A DNA stretch of 5,840 bases, taken from Methylococcales bacterium (GTDB lineage: Bacteria > Pseudomonadota > Gammaproteobacteria > Methylococcales > Methylomonadaceae). The notes beneath the pieces were generated by a model. That model ran no database searches. It worked only from the letters and a program-made list of their open reading frames with translations, and had not been told where the DNA came from. Where the stretch lies: NCBI GenBank assembly GCA_023134955.1, contig JAGLUC010000483.1:1-5840 (forward strand), read 5' to 3'. Below, piece after piece: positions 5,117-5,840 of this stretch (positions within the stretch are counted from its first letter, which is position 1; each line of letters begins with the position of its first letter). The translations under genes were made by a program, and so were the position numbers.

Positions 5117-5584
5117 ATGCGATTAACAACAAAAGGGCGTTATGCCGTAACAGCAATGCTAGATTTAGCATTCCATAGCGAAAAAAACCCCGTCACATTA
5201 ACAGATATAGCAACACGACAAACGATTTCACTGTCTTATTTAGAGCAATTATTTGCTCGTTTAAGAAAGTCTGGGATGGTTAAAGGTGTCAGAGGTCCTG
5301 GTGGTGGTTATAAATTAAGCCGAGAAGTAGAAAATATAAATATTGCCGATATTATTGAAGCAGTTGATGAACCTGTTGATTCAACTAAATGTGGTGGAAA
5401 AGGTGACTGTCAAGATGGACAACCTTGTCTAACGCATGACTTGTGGATGGGGCTAAGCGATCAAATTCGTAATTATCTTAAAGGTATTAGTTTAGGTGAC
5501 CTTTTAGATAGAGAAGAAATTAATAACGTTTCTCAAAGACAAGACAAAAAAGTCGAACATGTCATGAATATAAAATCAGCATAA
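5117..5584 (+). CDS. iscR: Fe-S cluster-sensing transcriptional regulator IscR
   Basis: This 155-residue Rrf2-family regulator (E. coli IscR is 162 aa) has the N-terminal winged-helix DNA-binding domain (MRLTTKGRYAVTAMLDLA; SLSYLEQLFARLRKSGMV at 38-55; wing VRGPGGGY at 58-65). The [2Fe-2S] ligands C92, C98, C104 and H107 sit at the same numbers as in E. coli (KCGGKGDCQDGQPCLTHDLW). E43, which in E. coli makes type-1 site recognition depend on the cluster, is conserved. By family knowledge, holo-IscR represses its own isc operon when clusters are plentiful, and apo-IscR acts at type-2 sites. The start at ATG 5117 is set by AAGG at 5105-5108 and by the MRLTTKGRYA N-terminus. It is followed 41 bp later by a cysteine desulfurase gene, with no clear terminator between them. 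Confidence 0.95.
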   Translation: MRLTTKGRYAVTAMLDLAFHSEKNPVTLTDIATRQTISLSYLEQLFARLRKSGMVKGVRGPGGGYKLSREVENINIADIIEAVDEPVDSTKCGGKGDCQDGQPCLTHDLWMGLSDQIRNYLKGISLGDLLDREEINNVSQRQDKKVEHVMNIKSA

Positions 5585-5597
5585 AAACTGTCAGTTT
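5585..5597. repeat. 13-bp palindrome between iscR and the desulfurase gene
   Basis: AAACTG-T-CAGTTT is a perfect dyad directly after the iscR stop. As RNA it makes only a five-pair AT-rich stem and no T-run follows, so it is a poor terminator. It might be a minor processing or regulatory structure, or chance. Confidence 0.25.
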
Positions 5598-5625
5598 AAA
5601 CTTGATAAAAAATATTTTAAGTTAA

Positions 5626-5840
5626 ATGATCTATTTTGATCATAATGCGACAACAGCCGTAGATGAGCGGGTAATAGAAAGCATGTTACCGTATTTAAAT
5701 ACATTTTACGGTAATCCTTCTAGTTTGTATCGCGCAGGGCGGGTGGTGCGTAGTGCCATTGATGTGGCCAGAGAACAGCTTGCTGCTTTAGTTGATGTAC
5801 TGCCAAATCAAGTGATTTTTACCAGTGGTGGTACAGAAGC
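5626..5840 (+). CDS. Cysteine desulfurase, NifS-like subgroup (5' part, truncated by window edge)
   Basis: The frame from ATG 5626 runs off the window after 71 codons. It begins MIYFDHNATTAVDERV, then has the GNPSSLYRAGR block (about residues 31-41) and reaches QVIFTSGGTEA, the start of the PLP-binding fold of class-V aminotransferases. These enzymes take sulfur from L-cysteine as an enzyme persulfide and pass it to Fe-S scaffold proteins; the PLP lysine and the persulfide cysteine lie beyond the window. The signatures YFDHNATT and FTSGGTEA are those of NifS and NifS-like desulfurases. Canonical proteobacterial IscS reads YLDYSATT and SGATESDN, so I leave out the iscS symbol. The position after iscR indicates it is the Fe-S desulfurase of this locus. 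No good Shine-Dalgarno sequence is visible (AATATTTTAAGTTAA before the ATG), which may mean weak or coupled translation. Confidence 0.88.
   Translation, partial: MIYFDHNATTAVDERVIESMLPYLNTFYGNPSSLYRAGRVVRSAIDVAREQLAALVDVLPNQVIFTSGGTE

Noticed and set aside
1..5840. CRISPR array, tRNA, rRNA, transposase or phage genes
   Set aside because: No regularly spaced direct repeats, tRNA cloverleaf, rRNA-like sequence or transposase/integrase frame was found on either strand by eye.

Overview
The window is an AT-rich stretch of bacterial chromosome, most likely from a gammaproteobacterium. The reasons are the close resemblance of YfbR, SuhB, TrmJ, CysE and IscR to Escherichia coli and Pseudomonas proteins, and the gene order suhB (divergent) - trmJ - cysE - iscR - cysteine desulfurase, which I recall from Pseudomonas. 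The low GC and the NifS-like desulfurase next to iscR would suit a low-GC lineage such as some methanotrophs or sulfur oxidisers. That placement is a guess.

Layout. Positions 1-129 hold the end of an unrecognised gene that overlaps the GTG start of yfbR (126-716), a 5'-deoxynucleotidase. Next is a secreted four-EF-hand protein (884-1393) closed by a good intrinsic terminator (1423-1450). A 55-bp REP- or MITE-like inverted repeat (1512-1566) lies ahead of a secreted pentapeptide-repeat protein (1621-2373). A second, smaller palindrome (2387-2414) separates that gene from the convergent suhB (2426-3220, minus strand). A divergent promoter region of about 240 bp leads into trmJ (about 3462-4190) and cysE (4195-4941), which are only 4 bp apart. 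After a 175-bp regulatory region come iscR (5117-5584) and the first 71 codons of a NifS/IscS-family cysteine desulfurase (5626 to the window edge).

How the genes fit together. CysE makes O-acetylserine for cysteine synthesis. The desulfurase takes sulfur from cysteine for iron-sulfur clusters. IscR senses [2Fe-2S] and controls the locus. The upstream region of iscR supports this: it has a near-consensus -35/-10 pair, a type-1-like IscR half-site over the -35, and two CC-N13-GG dyads with the spacing of type-2 IscR sites. TrmJ (tRNA position-32 2'-O-methylation) and SuhB (inositol-phosphatase fold, rRNA antitermination in E. coli) are conserved neighbours.

Most of the window is ordinary housekeeping sequence, and I found no convincing new multi-gene system. 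The points worth a second look are the two palindromic repeats, the iscR control region, the type of desulfurase, and an ordered methionine column in the pentapeptide-repeat protein. No gene-free gap exceeds 300 bases.
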